A stretch of DNA of 64,000 bases from Trujillonella endophytica (GTDB lineage Bacteria > Actinomycetota > Actinomycetes > Mycobacteriales > Geodermatophilaceae): NCBI RefSeq assembly GCF_019799905.1, contig NZ_JABGCI010000003.1, positions 124,001-188,000 on the forward strand, written 5' to 3'. Both the position numbers and the translations under genes were made by a program. The notes under the pieces are model-generated. The model made no database searches. It had not been told where the DNA came from and worked only from the letters and a program-made list of their open reading frames with translations. Of this stretch, positions 17,336-27,243 are shown piece by piece; position 1 is the stretch's first letter, and each line of letters begins with the position of its first letter.

Positions 17336-18097
17336 TCACCCCGCCAGGACACCACCGTCCACCGGAAAGCTGACGCCCGTCACATAGCAGGCAAGATCGG
17401 AGGCGAGGAAGGCCACTGCGGGCGCAATGTCGCTGACTTCTCCCAGACGGCCCAATGGAACTCTCGCGGTCGCCCGCCGCTCAAAGCCCGGATCGGCGAA
17501 CCGGGGGCCCGTCATGGGGGTCCGCACTGTTCCGGAGACCACGCACGCAACCCGGATACCGTGCGGGCCTTCCTCGACGGCCAAAGACCTGACCAACGAC
17601 TCCAGTGCCCCCTTGGAAGAACTGTATCCCGCCACATCGGGGAAGCCCTTTCCTCCGGAGACCGAGCCGATGAAGATCACCGAAGCGCCGGTAGAAGCGC
17701 GGAGGTGAGGGAGGGCGGCGACCGTCAACGCGTACGGCGCACGGACATTCACCTCGAGCAACCGGGTGAGCTCATCGACGCTCGACTTGATCGCCGGTCC
17801 TGACGCAAAGACGGCAGCGGAGTGGACTACGGTGGTCAAACCGCCGAAATTATCGAGGGCCGCGCGAACCACTGCTGTCGGAGCATCCGGGAGATTCAGG
17901 TCCACCAGGACCTCGGCACATCGTCCGCCGACTGAGAGGACCGCATCTCTCGTGAGCTTCAAGCGACTCTCGTCACGGCCGACGATGATGACCGCCGCTC
18001 CGGCACGCGCAACGGTAACGGCAATTTCGGCGCCCATTCCCGAACTCGCACCGGTGACAACGACAATCTTTTGCGAGAGGTCGATCTCCAGAGGCAT
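17336..18097 (-). CDS. Short-chain dehydrogenase/reductase (SDR)
   Basis: 253 residues from the ATG at 18097, which has AAAGGA upstream; a much longer open frame extends further but lacks sequence of this family. The Rossmann motif TGASSGMG is near residue 16, then HSAAVF replaces NAG, with FIGSVSGGKG (Ser), YSSSKGA (YxxxK) and the end VTGVSFPVDGGVLAG. It is a classical SDR, likely NAD(P)-dependent and acting on a secondary alcohol or ketone. It looks monocistronic. HSAAV in place of NNAG is seen in some subfamilies and does not by itself imply loss of function. Confidence 0.87.
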   Translation of the reverse strand: MPLEIDLSQKIVVVTGASSGMGAEIAVTVARAGAAVIIVGRDESRLKLTRDAVLSVGGRCAEVLVDLNLPDAPTAVVRAALDNFGGLTTVVHSAAVFASGPAIKSSVDELTRLLEVNVRAPYALTVAALPHLRASTGASVIFIGSVSGGKGFPDVAGYSSSKGALESLVRSLAVEEGPHGIRVACVVSGTVRTPMTGPRFADPGFERRATARVPLGRLGEVSDIAPAVAFLASDLACYVTGVSFPVDGGVLAG

Positions 18098-18371
18098 ATT
18101 CGTCCTTTTGCGGAATTCAACGCGCGGCAGTCCATGAGGATTGCAACCCTCGGTGGTGCCCTGCGGGAGGCGATGGCCTGCGGGTTTCCCAAGATGACTG
18201 TACTCGCCCGAATACGGCGCCCGGCAAGCCCTTTCTCCAGCAGGCTCCTGAGGGAGAGCGACCCCCTCGAGGTGCTCGACGACCGTGGGCGTCATGCCGC
18301 CCAGGCGTCGAGGGCGCGGCCGAAGTGAGCAGACACGGGGCAGCATCGCGGTGGTCGCAGAGCAAGGTCCG
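18098..18371. other. Intergenic stretch between SDR and IS5 remnant
   Basis: No recognisable gene. It may include the outer flank of the IS5 remnant to the right. No terminal inverted repeat could be identified by eye. Confidence 0.4.
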
Positions 18372-19010
18372 CTAAGGCGCGTCTCCCTTCCCCGGTAGCC
18401 AGGTCAGGATGGCGGCCAGCATGGCGCCGCCGCGGTAGATGACGGCGAGCTTGTCGTAGCGGGTGGCCAGGCCTCGCCACTGGTTGAGGGCATTGAAGGA
18501 GCGCTCGACGACGTTGCGGCCCTTGTAGGCCTCGGTGTCGTAGCTGACCGGCCGGCCACTTCTGGGACCTCGGCGTTTGCGGTGGGCCTGCTGGTCGCGG
18601 TTCCGGGATCACGGCCTGGATACCGCAACCGGCCGCGGATGGCGCGGGAGGAGTAGGCCTTGTCGGCCAGCAGCCGGTCGGCTCTGGTCCGCGCCCGCCC
18701 CCGGTCCCAGCCGGAGCGCCGCGAGCGCCGAGCACGAATGGCAGCATCGGGGCGTTGCCGGCTGACCCGGCCCGATCGACACCGCCAGCGGTCGCCCCCG
18801 CTCGCCGCAGGCGTGGTGGACCTTGGTCGACCGCCCGCCACGGAAGCGGCCCAGGGCGTGGTCAGCCGGCTCGACGAGCGGATCGTGTGTTTCGCCGGTG
18901 TCCCCTGTGTCCCGCGCCAGGTGGTGGCGTGCTGGCGCGGTTGATCGTGGAGTCGATCGACACCGACCAGTCGATCTCTCCGGCCTCGTCGGCCTCGGCA
19001 AGGAGCCTGG
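18372..19010 (-). mobile_element. Remnant of an IS5-family transposase
   Basis: Read leftward in shifting frames, the interval matches an IS5-type DDE transposase in order: AEADEAGEIDWSVSIDSTIN, ADHALGRFRGG with STKVHHAC, then RPLAVSIGPGQ, ADRLLADKAYSSRAIRGRLR, and finally a frame giving SYDTEAYKGRNVVERSFNAL, LATRYDKLAV and LTWLPGKGDAP with a stop at 18374-18372. Several frameshifts break it and the first third is absent. Its broken 5' edge lies directly against a truncated AhpD-like gene at 19012, so this insertion or a later deletion removed the front of that gene. Confidence 0.78.
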
Positions 19011-19011
19011 T

Positions 19012-19190
19012 ACGCGGAGAAGCTCGGCCTGGACCCGATCAAGGCCGCCTATGACGAGGACTTCTGGGCACAGATGAAGAGCGCGTTCAGCGACGACGAG
19101 ATCGTCGACCTCTCCTACTGCATCGCCGGCTGGATGGGCATGGGCCGCGTCACCCACGCGCTGGGCTTCGACGCCGTCTGCGCCGTCTGA
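19012..19190 (+). pseudogene. 3' fragment of an AhpD-like/carboxymuconolactone decarboxylase gene
   Basis: YAEKLGLDPIKAAYDEDFWA then QMKSAFSDDEIVDLSYCIA and GRVTHALGFDAVCAV and a stop at 19190. This is nearly identical to the last 59 residues of the protein encoded at 15274-15816 on the other strand. The front part, including the CxxC motif, is gone and is replaced by the IS5 remnant. It is therefore a dead paralog and marks either a duplication or an inversion in this region. Confidence 0.82.
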
Positions 19191-19236
19191 TCCCCCACCC
19201 CCCTGCTGACGCGGCCGAGGGGCAAGCCGAACCGGT

Positions 19237-19286
19237 GATCAGGCGCTCGTCGCCCCAGCTGGTGCCCGGAGGACGAGCGCCTGATC
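19237..19286. terminator. Strong hairpin between convergent genes
   Basis: GATCAGGCGCTCGTC (19237-19251) is the exact reverse complement of 19272-19286, giving a 15-base-pair stem with a 20-base loop. It lies between the truncated AhpD-like gene and the SnoaL-like gene, whose 3' ends face each other, so it probably terminates both directions. There is no T-run, which is common for actinobacterial hairpin terminators. Confidence 0.6.
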
Positions 19287-19318
19287 GCGTCCAGCCGGTC
19301 GACCCCTCGGTCGCGGCG

Positions 19319-19834
19319 TCAGTCCTGGCGGTAGCCGGGGTCGTCGTGGCTGCGTGAGCCGCGGTGGAACCTGTCGCTGCCGGGGAACGTCATGACCCCC
19401 CGCGAGACGAGCGTCCAGTCCACCACCACGGTGCGGCGATCGATCTTCCAGGCGCCGTCGCGCAGGGTGAACTCGTCGCAGTACCGCCCCCCGGTGCTGT
19501 CGATCCGCTCACCCTCGGCGTCCTCCTCGAGGTGGTAGGAGAGGTAGTAGGTCTCCACGTGCGCACTGTCCGCCGAGCGGAACTCGATCGAGCTGTGCCC
19601 CAGCAGGTGCTGGGTCGCCACCGGCCCGTTCAGCATCTTCTCGAGCAGGTAGTCGACGTAGTCCGAGGCCGGTCCGTCGACCGAGCCATGGAGGTCCAGC
19701 GCCCCCGGGTGGTAAACGGACTTCAACAAGTCGGCGTCGCAGCGATCGACCCCGCGGCTGTACTGCGCAAGCGTGTCGCGGATCCGCTCTCGGGCGAGCA
19801 ACTCATCGACGGGGTCCAGGTCCACCATGGTCAT
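19319..19834 (-). CDS. SnoaL-like (NTF2-fold) small enzyme
   Basis: 171 residues. The layout is LAQYSRGVDRCDADLLKSVY near residue 23, QHLLGHSSIEFRSADSAHVE near 76, GRYCDEFTLRDGAWKIDRRT near 118 and the ending HDDPGYRQD. This is the SnoaL-like/NTF2 family, most like the protein at 16508. The ATG at 19834 follows a purine-rich GAGAGAG and GGAG; a second in-frame ATG is two codons further. The His-Leu-Leu-Gly-His stretch could supply catalytic histidines. It is followed by a strong hairpin. Confidence 0.85.
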   Translation of the reverse strand: MTMVDLDPVDELLARERIRDTLAQYSRGVDRCDADLLKSVYHPGALDLHGSVDGPASDYVDYLLEKMLNGPVATQHLLGHSSIEFRSADSAHVETYYLSYHLEEDAEGERIDSTGGRYCDEFTLRDGAWKIDRRTVVVDWTLVSRGVMTFPGSDRFHRGSRSHDDPGYRQD

Positions 19835-19912
19835 CTCTCTCGAGTCTCCTCTCGCGGGGGAGTCCGGGTCGACGACGAGCTGTCGTCGTCCGGGCGAAGG
19901 GCGTGCGTCGGG

Positions 19913-20197
19913 TCAGACCAGCCGCCCAGCGTCGGCGGCGAGCGTCGATCCGGTCATGACGCCGGCCAGTCGGGTGCAGCAGAAGAGCACGACCCGCGCA
20001 ATGTCGTCGAGCTGTGCGGCGTCAGGCGCAGGTTGGCTGCACCCGCCGGTTCGACATGCGCTCCGGCTGCGACGAGGTCGCCCATCTGCTGGATGACACC
20101 AGGCGTGCTCACGACGGTGATCGCACGCCGAGCACGCGAATCCCCCGGTCAGCCGGTTCGAGCGTCGGAGACGAGGTGGACCCCGACGACCGCGCAC
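19913..20197 (-). pseudogene. C-terminal remnant of an SDR
   Basis: The frame ends QLDDIARVVLFCCTRLAGVM then TGSTLAADAGRLV, the C-terminal helix and last strand of a short-chain dehydrogenase (usual form DIAxxVLFLCSDxAxxxTGSxLxxDGG). A neighbouring frame upstream contains RGIRVLGVRSPS, corresponding to the GIRVNxVxPG strand, so at least one frameshift separates the two parts and the Rossmann half is missing. The interval from 20198 to 20401 shows no gene. Confidence 0.55.
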
Positions 20198-20401
20198 TCG
20201 GAAGTTGTCGGCAACGCCGATGTGCTGGGGCGGAGCGACTCCGGGCGGTCGAACTCCACGCCCAACGGCTGGCAGACGGCGTCGTGAGCCTCGGCGTCAC
20301 AGTCACCCGTCGACCGGTCTCCCGCGGTGCACCCTCGCTCCTCGTGCCCTCGTCTGCCTCTGCGCGGTCCGGCCATCTCCGGGACCGACGGGTGGATGCC
20401 G

Positions 20402-21514
20402 TCACAGACTGACGCGCTGCCCGCTGGCGGCGGACCGCTCGATCGCGTCCAGCAGCCGGTGGTTCGCGACCGCGTCGTCGAAGTCGGGCACGGGGTCGGT
20501 CACCGCCGAGCCCTGGCCGAACCGTGCCCACTCCTCGCCGACGGCGACGGCGGTGCCGGTGAGGTCGTTCGGCACGGTGCGGTACTCGGCCGGGACCTCC
20601 AGCACCTCCAGCTCAGAAGCCTCCCCGCGGCCACTGCGCAGGGTCAGCGGCGCCAACTGCAGGTGCCCCGTGGGCCCCGTGACCTGCAGGTCGCCGTCGG
20701 TGCCGTTGATCTCCCACAGCAGGTTGGTGCCCCGCGAGAGCCCGCCACGGTAGTGCGCCGAGACCACGGTGCCGCTGGTCAGCACACCGCTCACCGCGAT
20801 CTGGTCGTCGACGTCCCGAGTCCGTACTTCCTGGGTCTCCGTCACCAGATAGGTCGGGCGCCGGGTCACCAGCGTCGCCAAGACCTCGCGGAACTCGCCC
20901 AGCACCCAGCACAACCCGTCGAGAGTGTGACCGAAGGAGATCGTGAAGCCGTTCGCGCCGTTGGCCCGGTCGTTCAAGTAGATGGAGGACTCCGGCTCCG
21001 TGGCGCCGATGCTGGCAGCGGAGCCGACAAGCGTCGTCGACAGCACCTCTCCCACGTAGCCGTCGCGGACGAGGTCCCGGACGTAGCGGAGGGTCGGCGT
21101 GGACCGCGCCTGGAGGCCGACCGCGGTCCGCACACCGGCACGCCGCGCGTGGTCCGCCATCGCTTCGGCGTCGGCCAGATCCCTTCCCAGGGGCCACTCG
21201 CAGAAGACCATCTTGTGCGCGTCGAGAGCGGCGTCGACCAGCTCGCGGTGCTGCGGGACCCGCACCGTGACCGCTACCAGGTCGACATCAGGATCTGCGG
21301 CCAGCTCGTGCACGTCGGCGTACGCGCGCGGGATTCCTAGCGCCTCGGCGGCGGCGCGCGAGGACTCCGCGCTGCTGTTCGCCACCGCCAGCACCTCGAA
21401 GCCGGGCAGGGCACGCAGGGCCGGCAGGTGCGTCCGGGTCGAGAAGCTGACCCCCGGGGTGGCCCCCAGGATGCCGACCCGGATCGTCGTCTCGGCGGGT
21501 GCCCTGTCGGTCAT
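20402..21514 (-). CDS. Gfo/Idh/MocA family oxidoreductase
   Basis: 370 residues from the ATG at 21514, which follows AGGAGG; an upstream ATG at 21535 would place that binding site inside the gene. The N-terminal Rossmann fold begins IRVGILGATPGVSFSTRTH, a GAxPG form of the GxGxxG loop, and has VTVRVPQHREL and CEWPLGRDLADAEAM, where the usual catalytic EKP is replaced by EWP. That change also occurs in Gal80-like members, so it could be a regulator or an altered enzyme. The C-terminal domain ends SGQRVSL. It is the last gene of a leftward set that starts with the ferredoxin. Confidence 0.83.
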   Translation of the reverse strand: MTDRAPAETTIRVGILGATPGVSFSTRTHLPALRALPGFEVLAVANSSAESSRAAAEALGIPRAYADVHELAADPDVDLVAVTVRVPQHRELVDAALDAHKMVFCEWPLGRDLADAEAMADHARRAGVRTAVGLQARSTPTLRYVRDLVRDGYVGEVLSTTLVGSAASIGATEPESSIYLNDRANGANGFTISFGHTLDGLCWVLGEFREVLATLVTRRPTYLVTETQEVRTRDVDDQIAVSGVLTSGTVVSAHYRGGLSRGTNLLWEINGTDGDLQVTGPTGHLQLAPLTLRSGRGEASELEVLEVPAEYRTVPNDLTGTAVAVGEEWARFGQGSAVTDPVPDFDDAVANHRLLDAIERSAASGQRVSL

Positions 21515-21553
21515 GGCTACGGGTCCTCCTGTCATGAGGGGAAGAGCGGCGGG

Positions 21554-22786
<1,233 letters not shown>

Positions 22787-22789
22787 TCG

Positions 22790-22990
22790 TCAGCCCTCGT
22801 CCAGGGTGAGGGCCTCGGTCGGGCAGCCCAGGACCGCCTCGCGGACCTCGGGCAGGTCAGCGTCGTCGACCTGCTCGCCCGCGGGCAGAACCAGCTCACC
22901 GTCGTCGTCGAGCTGGAAGTACTTAGGCGACAGCGACTCGCAGACACCGAGATAGACGCACTTGTCGCGATCAACACTGATCCTGGCCAT
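22790..22990 (-). CDS. [3Fe-4S]-type ferredoxin for a P450
   Basis: 66 residues, the normal length for actinobacterial P450 ferredoxins. MARISVDRDKCVYLGVCES contains C-x5-C, and a third Cys is in GCPTEALTL, the set that binds a [3Fe-4S] cluster. It would carry single electrons from the reductase encoded directly downstream to the P450 encoded divergently. The 188 bases between this ATG and the P450 start (22991-23178) hold the divergent promoters and no convincing gene. Confidence 0.92.
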   Translation of the reverse strand: MARISVDRDKCVYLGVCESLSPKYFQLDDDGELVLPAGEQVDDADLPEVREAVLGCPTEALTLDEG

Positions 22991-23178
22991 CGACCCTCTC
23001 CCTGTTCGCCGTCGGGCCGGTCGATGTCGTGACCGTGCCCCTCTGGTGTGTCGGGCCGGTGCTCGCCGTAGTGCTCGGGCACCTCGACGTCCGCGCCGCA
23101 GTTGACTTCATCACACCTCTCCAGGAATGTATAACACCTTGCACTCACTCGAAGTAGGCCAGACGATCAAGGACCGAC

Positions 23179-24378
23179 ATGACTGACACGGACACCTTCC
23201 CGCCTCGACGGACCGACCCCTTCGCCGCACCGCCCGAGTACGCGCAGTGGCGGGACCGATGCCCGGTGCAGAAGGTGACGTTCCCCAACGGGCAGGAGGT
23301 CTGGGCGTTCACGACGCACGAGGGCGTCCGCGAGATCCTCGGTCAGCACGACGTGAAGAACCTGACTGCCAACCGGTTCGACCCGAAATTCCCCGCCCTC
23401 CGCGCAGGCGTCGGCGGCGTTCCGGAGAGCTCCAACCTCCTGTACATGGACGAACCCGAGCACGGCCGGATGCGCCGCATGCTCGCGTCGTTCTTCTCGC
23501 AGAAGCGGGCTCTCGGGATGCGCGACGGGTTCCAGGCCTCGGTCGACCGGACCATCGACGACATGATCGCGGCAGGCCCCCCGTGCGACCTCCACACGTC
23601 GCTGAGTTTGGTCATCCCGAGCCTCGTCATCTCCCAGGTGCTGGGCGTGCCCTACGACCGCCACGAGTATTTCCAGTCCGCGACCGACGGGATCCTCTCC
23701 CTCGACACGCCGAAGGAGGAGTTCGGGCCGCTGATCCGGAGCCTGTACGACTTCATGGTCGAGATCGTCGACCGGCAGGCCGCGGACCCCGACGACTCGC
23801 AGCTCCCGGGCTATCTGCTGATCAACCACGAGCCCAGCGGCGACATCACCCGGGGGCAGATCGCCGGACTGTGCACCCTGCTGATCATGGCCGGGCACGA
23901 GACGACGGCGTCGACCATCTCGATGACGGTGATCGAGCTCCTGCGCACGGGCCTGTGGGACCAGCTGGTGGCCGATCCGACGCTGGCTCCGAAGTTCGCC
24001 GAAGAGGGTCTGCGGATCCAGTCGATCGCGGACTTCTCGATACTCCGCTTGGCCAAGCGGGACTTCGAGGTGCAGGGGCAGCAGATCCGCGCCGGCGAGG
24101 GCGTCGTCGCCCTTCTGGCCGCGGCGAACCACGACCCTGCCGCCTTCCCCGACCCCATGAGGATGGACCCGTCCCGCGACAACCGGAGGCACGTGGGCCT
24201 TGGCTTCGGCGTCCACTCCTGCCTCGGTCAGAACATCGCCCGGGTCGAGCTCGACGTGGTCTTCCAGACCCTCGCCCGCCGCCTGCCCACCCTCCAGCTG
24301 GACATCGCTCAGGAGGACATCGACTGGAAGCACGAGGCGTTCGCCTTTGGAGTCCGCTCGGTCCCCGTGCGCTGGTGA
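23179..24378 (+). CDS. Cytochrome P450 with its own ferredoxin/reductase next door
   Basis: 399 residues, a normal bacterial P450. The I-helix oxygen-activation motif AGHETTAS is near residue 237, the K-helix ExxR is EGLR near 276, and the heme loop GFGVHSCLGQ places the Cys ligand at 348. It uses one oxygen atom to hydroxylate a substrate; in this setting the product would be handed to SDRs. It is transcribed away from ferredoxin and ferredoxin reductase. The substrate is not predictable, although linkage with CoA-activating genes suggests a terpenoid, steroid or cyclic compound. Confidence 0.93.
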   Translation: MTDTDTFPPRRTDPFAAPPEYAQWRDRCPVQKVTFPNGQEVWAFTTHEGVREILGQHDVKNLTANRFDPKFPALRAGVGGVPESSNLLYMDEPEHGRMRRMLASFFSQKRALGMRDGFQASVDRTIDDMIAAGPPCDLHTSLSLVIPSLVISQVLGVPYDRHEYFQSATDGILSLDTPKEEFGPLIRSLYDFMVEIVDRQAADPDDSQLPGYLLINHEPSGDITRGQIAGLCTLLIMAGHETTASTISMTVIELLRTGLWDQLVADPTLAPKFAEEGLRIQSIADFSILRLAKRDFEVQGQQIRAGEGVVALLAAANHDPAAFPDPMRMDPSRDNRRHVGLGFGVHSCLGQNIARVELDVVFQTLARRLPTLQLDIAQEDIDWKHEAFAFGVRSVPVRW

Positions 24379-24459
24379 CCCGGCCGGCCGGCGTTCTGAC
24401 CGGACCCCTCGGCCGCGCGGGGGGACGGAGCCGGCCGACCGTTGCGACGGAGTCGTCAG

Positions 24460-24828
24460 GGGTCGCCAGGCCGCCGAGGTCAGCAGCGTCCCGGCCGCCG
24501 CCAGGTCCCGCACCGTGACCGTGACCGCGGCGTCGAAGGTGCACTCCGGCCGGGTGGACGTCGAGACGGCGACGTGGAGACCGTCGACGCCGTCGACCGC
24601 CGCACGAGAGTCCTCCCCCTTTCCGAGAGGGTCGAGCCCCGTTGTGACGCCTGGAACGCCCAGCAGCCCGTCGGCGTGCACGTCGTTCTGCACGTACCTG
24701 CACAGCGGCGACCAAAACTCCGACTGAGCAGCAATCGGGACGGCGTGCCGCCGCCAGCGGTCGACGAACTACTGGACGCCCAGCTCGGCATGACGCCGGG
24801 CCAGGTAGAGGTAGTGGTACACGATCAT
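24460..24828 (-). pseudogene. Probable remnant of an EthD-domain protein
   Basis: From an ATG at 24828 the minus strand reads MIVYHYLYLARRHAEL, an in-frame TAG at 24771-24769, then FVDRWRRHAVPIAAQ and CRYVQNDVHADGLLG. The order RWxxHxxPxA ... RYVQND resembles EthD-domain proteins, small dimeric proteins that often sit beside P450 systems such as the ethyl tert-butyl ether one. The later part is degenerate. It overlaps nothing, but its end, facing the P450 3' end, is ill-defined. Identification is tentative. Confidence 0.35.
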
Positions 24829-25364
24829 TTCTGTCCGCTCGGCCGCCGATCATCGGAATGTCGCCGGCCGACGCCTGGATGAGTCCTGCGACGCCGTATG
24901 CCCCTGATTAGGTCCCGGCCGGGACCCTCGACCCGGCTTATGTCACTGACGGAATGAGGATCAACGCTCCCCGGCGAGGTGCGCGCGCCGGTAGTGCCCG
25001 GTGAGGATGTCCTCGCGCAGGTCCAGGTGGACCGGCGACCAGCTGAGTTCGGTGCGGCTGACGACCGCGCGCGAACGGCTGTTGGTCGACAGACCCGTGC
25101 GCGCGACCACCGGGCCCAGACTTCGGCGGCCTCGTCCCTGGAGAGCGAGCGCGTCGTCGTCCCCGTCACCGTCGCCACCGCGTCGGCATGCCGCGGAAGT
25201 CGAGCTCACCGGCCACGGCGTGATACGGGCCGCCCGGCCGCCCCCGCCGGATAGGAGGCCGTGCAGCCGGCGAGATCTGATAGGAGCCTGGTCAGAGGTC
25301 CCGCGGCAGTTCTGTCCGCCGTCCTCACCCGGCGCTGCATCGCCGCCGCCTCGAGGAGCAGCAG
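24829..25364. other. Stretch without a supportable gene
   Basis: A minus-strand frame ends LDLREDILTGHYRRAHLAGE at 24961 and looks protein-like but has no recognisable family or start. The right part probably contains the left flank of the IS110 relic at 25365. Confidence 0.35.
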
Positions 25365-25577
25365 ATGACAGCACCCACGGTCGCACTCACAGGCCAGATC
25401 GTCACGGTCGGCGTCGACACCCACAGCGACATCCACGTCGGCGTAGCCCTGGATCAGCTGGGCCGACGCCTGGGCACCACCACGATCTCGACGACGCCCG
25501 CCGGCTACCGGGAACTGGAGATTTGGGCGCGACAGTTGGGCCAGAATGACGCCTTCGGCATCGGGCAGTACATCTAG
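25365..25577 (+). pseudogene. N-terminal fragment of an IS110-family transposase
   Basis: VTVGVDTHSDIHVGVALDQL and GRRLGTTTISTTPAGYREL are the first strand pairs of the IS110 DEDD transposase, with the first catalytic Asp in GVDTHSD. The chain stops after 70 residues at DAFGIGQYI, where an intact protein reads FGIEGTGSYG, so the rest has been deleted. It belongs to a different IS110 subgroup from the long copy at 44288. The cut lies at the 3' end of the DUF3500 gene, which may have been the deletion boundary. Confidence 0.72.
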
Positions 25578-26764
25578 CGGTGGAGAGCCGCCCGGTGCTC
25601 GGCCAGGACGTCCATGCCGAAGTCCGACTCGGGGTCGCGCCAGACCGAGTGGGCATGATTGCCTCCGCGCAGGACGTTGTCCCACTCCACCAGCAGCCGC
25701 GGCCCCTGGAGCCGGTAGTACTGCGCTTCCCCCGGCGCGGTGGACCCTGCCCAGGCGAAGTGCACCATGTCGAGGGCGCCCTCGTCGTCGTAGCGCGAGA
25801 GCGGTGATATCTCGTGGGGGACGCGGCCGAGGTACGTGCCGAGCAGTTCTCGGAGCAGGGCGCGCTGCTCGGTGTCCATCTCTGCCGCCGCCACCCCCTT
25901 TGGCTCCGCCGTGTACTCCACGGCCGCGTGATCGGACTCCTCGAATCCGGCGCGGCGGTCGATCATGTCGCTCGCGCCTTGCAGCTTCGCCTGCTCCGCC
26001 GGGTCCGAGAACTGCGCATTCCGCCAGAGCTGGGCCAGCGGGATCACCCGGTCCCCGGGTGTCACCGTCGCGCGGTTGGCGGTGACCATGTCCGACGGCG
26101 CCTTCGACAAGAGCACCGCGCGTGAGGTGAGCGCGGCAGGGAGGGAACGGATGAGGTCCTGAGCGATGTCCTCCACGCGCGCCAGCGGGCGGTGCTCCGC
26201 TCCCCCCAGGAGCGGGGACGATGCCGGATCTGCGCCCAGGAAGCACGGGGTCGTCGCCACGACGGCACCGTCGACGACGAGGTTGTTGAGCGAGATGTGG
26301 TGTCCGCCGAAGCGCCAGCCCCACACCCGACTGCGGCTGGGATCCCCGAACACGCGCAGGTAGTACATGCCCGGATCGCGGCCGCGCTCACGGTCGAAGC
26401 GGTTGGTGAACCCCTCGAGGTGATCCAGCACGTTGTCGAGGCCGACGATGATCGCCACTGTGACGAAGCCCGGGGCCGACAACCCCGAGGCCACGAGCCG
26501 CATCGCGGCCTGCTGCTGGGCCGGCCTCTGCTCGTTCAGCGTCAACCCGCCGTGGTCGGTGGGCGTGTAGAACCACCGGCGGCGTTCGGCATCGGATGCG
26601 CCGTCCGCAGGCTCTGCGCCTGTGGCCGCCTGCCGCTGTCGAGGGGTCAGTCCGTCCAGCCAGTCCGACGCCGCGTGCGCCATCCGATCAGCTACCTGCC
26701 GAGCTGGAGCATCGTCCTGTCTGCCTGCGTTGTACGCCACGACGACATGTGTACTAAATTGCAT
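25574..26764 (-). CDS. DUF3500 family protein
   Basis: 396 residues from an ATG at 26764. It has the landmarks of the DUF3500 family: YTPTDHGGLTLNEQRPAQQQ near residue 75, DPGMYYLRVFGDPSRSRVWG near 145, GGHHISLNNLVVDG near 168, TPCFLGADPASSPLLGG near 187, and the C-terminal HFAWAGSTAPGEAQYYRLQG with LLVEWDN. The family occurs in actinobacteria and fungi and has no established reaction that I can name. The start is uncertain: the ATG lacks a ribosome binding site and overlaps a GCATGCC element, so a GTG at 26740 or a later codon is possible. It is divergent from an ABM-domain monooxygenase. Confidence 0.8.
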   Translation of the reverse strand: MQFSTHVVVAYNAGRQDDAPARQVADRMAHAASDWLDGLTPRQRQAATGAEPADGASDAERRRWFYTPTDHGGLTLNEQRPAQQQAAMRLVASGLSAPGFVTVAIIVGLDNVLDHLEGFTNRFDRERGRDPGMYYLRVFGDPSRSRVWGWRFGGHHISLNNLVVDGAVVATTPCFLGADPASSPLLGGAEHRPLARVEDIAQDLIRSLPAALTSRAVLLSKAPSDMVTANRATVTPGDRVIPLAQLWRNAQFSDPAEQAKLQGASDMIDRRAGFEESDHAAVEYTAEPKGVAAAEMDTEQRALLRELLGTYLGRVPHEISPLSRYDDEGALDMVHFAWAGSTAPGEAQYYRLQGPRLLVEWDNVLRGGNHAHSVWRDPESDFGMDVLAEHRAALHR

Positions 26765-26767
26765 GCC
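26759..26767. promoter_or_regulatory. TTGCATGCC element between divergent genes
   Basis: TTGCATGCC, one of the recurring GYATGCC elements, lies at the annotated start of the DUF3500 gene and 110 bases upstream of the plus-strand monooxygenase. If it is an operator, the DUF3500 start is probably further downstream. Confidence 0.35.
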
Positions 26768-26876
26768 GCAAGCACAGTGCATCTGATCGCGGCTGTCCGG
26801 CGCGCGTCCGCACATCCCACGCCGGCCTGCGCGGAAGCCAACGACCCGTCGGCCACCTCGAGCTTGGAGTCGCCCC

Positions 26877-27197
26877 ATGACCCTGCACGCCGACGACCGC
26901 CCCGGCCCCCTGACCGTCATCGCCTACATGCGGGCCGCTCCCGGGAAGCGAGAGCAGCTCAGGGCCGAACTCGAGTCCTTGATCGAGCCGACGCGTCTGG
27001 AGAAGGGCTGCATCACCTTCGATCTCCACCAGGGCGACCAGGACCCGGACGTGTTCTTCCTCTACGAGAAGTGGGAGACCGAGGCGCACCTCGACGCCCA
27101 CTTCACGACTCCCCACCTGCGCGCGGGGGCCGCCGTCATCCCGGAGCTGACGGACGACAGCGGGACCACGATTACACGGCTACGTCAGATCGCCTGA
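26877..27197 (+). CDS. ABM-domain quinol monooxygenase-like protein
   Basis: 106 residues, normal for the antibiotic biosynthesis monooxygenase (ABM)/YgiN family. LTVIAYMRAAPGKREQLRAE is near residue 12, GCITFDLHQGDQDPDVFFLY near 44, then EKWETEAHLDAHFTTPHLRA. The fold is a dimeric ferredoxin-like barrel that oxidises quinols or polyphenols without cofactor, or simply binds them. The ATG has GGAG seven bases upstream. It is followed after 46 bases by a thiolase and is probably its operon partner. The His-x-x-x-His-Phe pattern is typical. Confidence 0.85.
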   Translation: MTLHADDRPGPLTVIAYMRAAPGKREQLRAELESLIEPTRLEKGCITFDLHQGDQDPDVFFLYEKWETEAHLDAHFTTPHLRAGAAVIPELTDDSGTTITRLRQIA

Positions 27198-27243
27198 CCA
27201 CAGGTGCCAACGCCCACCACTGGTCCCTGAGAGGACACCCCCC

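Noticed and set aside
24460..24828. In-frame TAG at codon 20 of the EthD-like frame as a UAG selenocysteine codon
   Set aside because: The position is not a known Cys/Sec site in EthD proteins, the downstream frame degenerates, and no SECIS-like hairpin is evident. A dead gene explains it better.
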